The position numbers were made by a program, and so were the translations under genes. A stretch of 6,369 nt of DNA from Gemmobacter sp. (GTDB lineage Bacteria; Pseudomonadota; Alphaproteobacteria; Rhodobacterales; Rhodobacteraceae): positions 297-6,665 of the forward strand of contig DOMY01000230.1 of NCBI GenBank assembly GCA_003509785.1, written 5' to 3'. The notes below the pieces were generated by a model that searched no databases, was not told where the DNA came from, and saw only the letters and a program-made list of their open reading frames with translations. Below, piece after piece: positions 5,786 through 6,369 of the stretch; position 1 is the first letter of the stretch, and every line of letters starts with the position of its first letter.

Positions 5786-6369
5786 ATTTCTGCAAACCGG
5801 GCTGGGGACGGCGCTGCTGATCGCAGCGCAGTGCCTTTTGGTCATCGCCTTCGTGATGATCTCGCTCCTGTTTCTCGTCTATGGCGACCGCAAGATCTGG
5901 GCCGCTGTCCAGATGCGCCGGGGCCCGAACGTGGTGGGCGCCTTCGGCCTGCTGCAATCTGTGGCCGATGCCCTGAAATATGTGGTGAAAGAGGTCGTGA
6001 TCCCGGCCGGCGCCGACCGCCCGGTTTATTTCCTGGCGCCGATGCTGTCCTTCGTGCTGGCGATGATCGCCTGGGCGGTGATCCCGTTCTCTGACGGCTG
6101 GGTGCTGTCGGATATCAACGTGGCGATCCTGTTCGTTCTGGCCGTGTCTTCGCTGGAGGTTTACGGGGTCATCATGGGGGGCTGGGCGTCCAACTCCAAA
6201 TACCCGTTCCTTGGCTCGCTGCGGTCGGCGGCGCAGATGATTTCCTACGAAGTGTCGCTGGGCCTCATCATCATCGGGATCATCATCTCGACCGGGTCGA
6301 TGAACTTTTCGAACATCGTGGCGGCGCAGGACACCGGCTATGGCCTGTTTGGCTGGTACTGGCTGCCGC
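5778..6369 (+). CDS. nuoH: NADH-quinone oxidoreductase subunit H (ND1 type), N-terminal part
   Basis: NuoH is the membrane subunit of complex I that docks the peripheral arm, lines the quinone channel and links quinone reduction to proton pumping. The window holds 197 codons of a family normally near 345 residues; the 3' end is cut by the window edge. The first transmembrane helix (about 12-34) is followed by the conserved amphipathic region YGDRKIWAAVQMRRGPN (35-51). Here DRK replaces the more common ERK, a change I recall as normal in alphaproteobacteria. Further hydrophobic segments lie at about 84-103 and 114-135. The signature loop with SLEVYGVIMGGWASNSKYPF (125-144) continues through LRSAAQMISYE (148-158), carrying the conserved acidic residues E127 and E158. 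Another helix follows at about 160-172. The ATG at 5778 gives the expected N-terminus and follows gene B by 33 bases. Confidence 0.98.
   Translation, partial: MAEFLQTGLGTALLIAAQCLLVIAFVMISLLFLVYGDRKIWAAVQMRRGPNVVGAFGLLQSVADALKYVVKEVVIPAGADRPVYFLAPMLSFVLAMIAWAVIPFSDGWVLSDINVAILFVLAVSSLEVYGVIMGGWASNSKYPFLGSLRSAAQMISYEVSLGLIIIGIIISTGSMNFSNIVAAQDTGYGLFGWYWLP

Overview
The window is an internal slice of a respiratory complex I (proton-pumping NADH:quinone oxidoreductase) operon. All real genes are on the + strand, in the order nuoD (3' end) - nuoE - small membrane protein (DUF5337 type) - nuoF - lipoprotein-like gene A - 20-codon ORF - nuoG - lipoprotein-like gene B - 14-codon ORF - nuoH (5' part). 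The DNA is GC-rich and the Nuo proteins are of the alphaproteobacterial/mitochondrial type. The small gene between nuoE and nuoF and a NuoE with a long Ala/Pro-rich tail ending in a helix-hairpin-helix-like domain point to the Rhodobacteraceae (Rhodobacter-like rather than Paracoccus, whose NuoE is, as I recall, much shorter). I cannot name the genus.

Layout. 1-196 holds the last 64 codons of nuoD, the quinone-site peripheral-arm subunit. 196-1347 is nuoE (N1a cluster). 1357-1593 encodes a two-helix membrane protein. 1603-2898 is nuoF (FMN, NADH site, N3 cluster). 2900-3259 encodes a small lipoprotein-like protein of unknown function. 3256-3318 is a tiny ORF in the space before nuoG. 3323-5344 is nuoG (N1b, N4 and N5 clusters, no N7). 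5349-5744 encodes a second small lipoprotein-like protein. 5741-5785 is a second tiny ORF running into the start of nuoH. 5778-6369 is nuoH, cut by the window edge.

How it works together. NuoE, NuoF and NuoG form the NADH-oxidising module in the cytoplasm: NADH reduces FMN in NuoF, and electrons pass along the iron-sulfur chain in NuoF and NuoG towards the quinone pocket shaped by NuoD and NuoH. NuoH is the membrane subunit joining the quinone channel to the proton-pumping arm. The three non-core genes encode membrane or periplasm-facing products, although they sit among genes for cytoplasmic subunits, so they are candidates for accessory subunits or assembly factors.

Every junction is tight. 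If the two tiny ORFs are counted, no gap exceeds 9 nt and several stops and starts overlap (TAATG, ATGA), which implies a translationally coupled transcript. I see no promoter, intrinsic terminator, RNA gene, mobile element, CRISPR array or sizeable repeat. The least explained content is the pair of lipoprotein-like genes, each followed by a tiny ORF that bridges to the next nuo gene.
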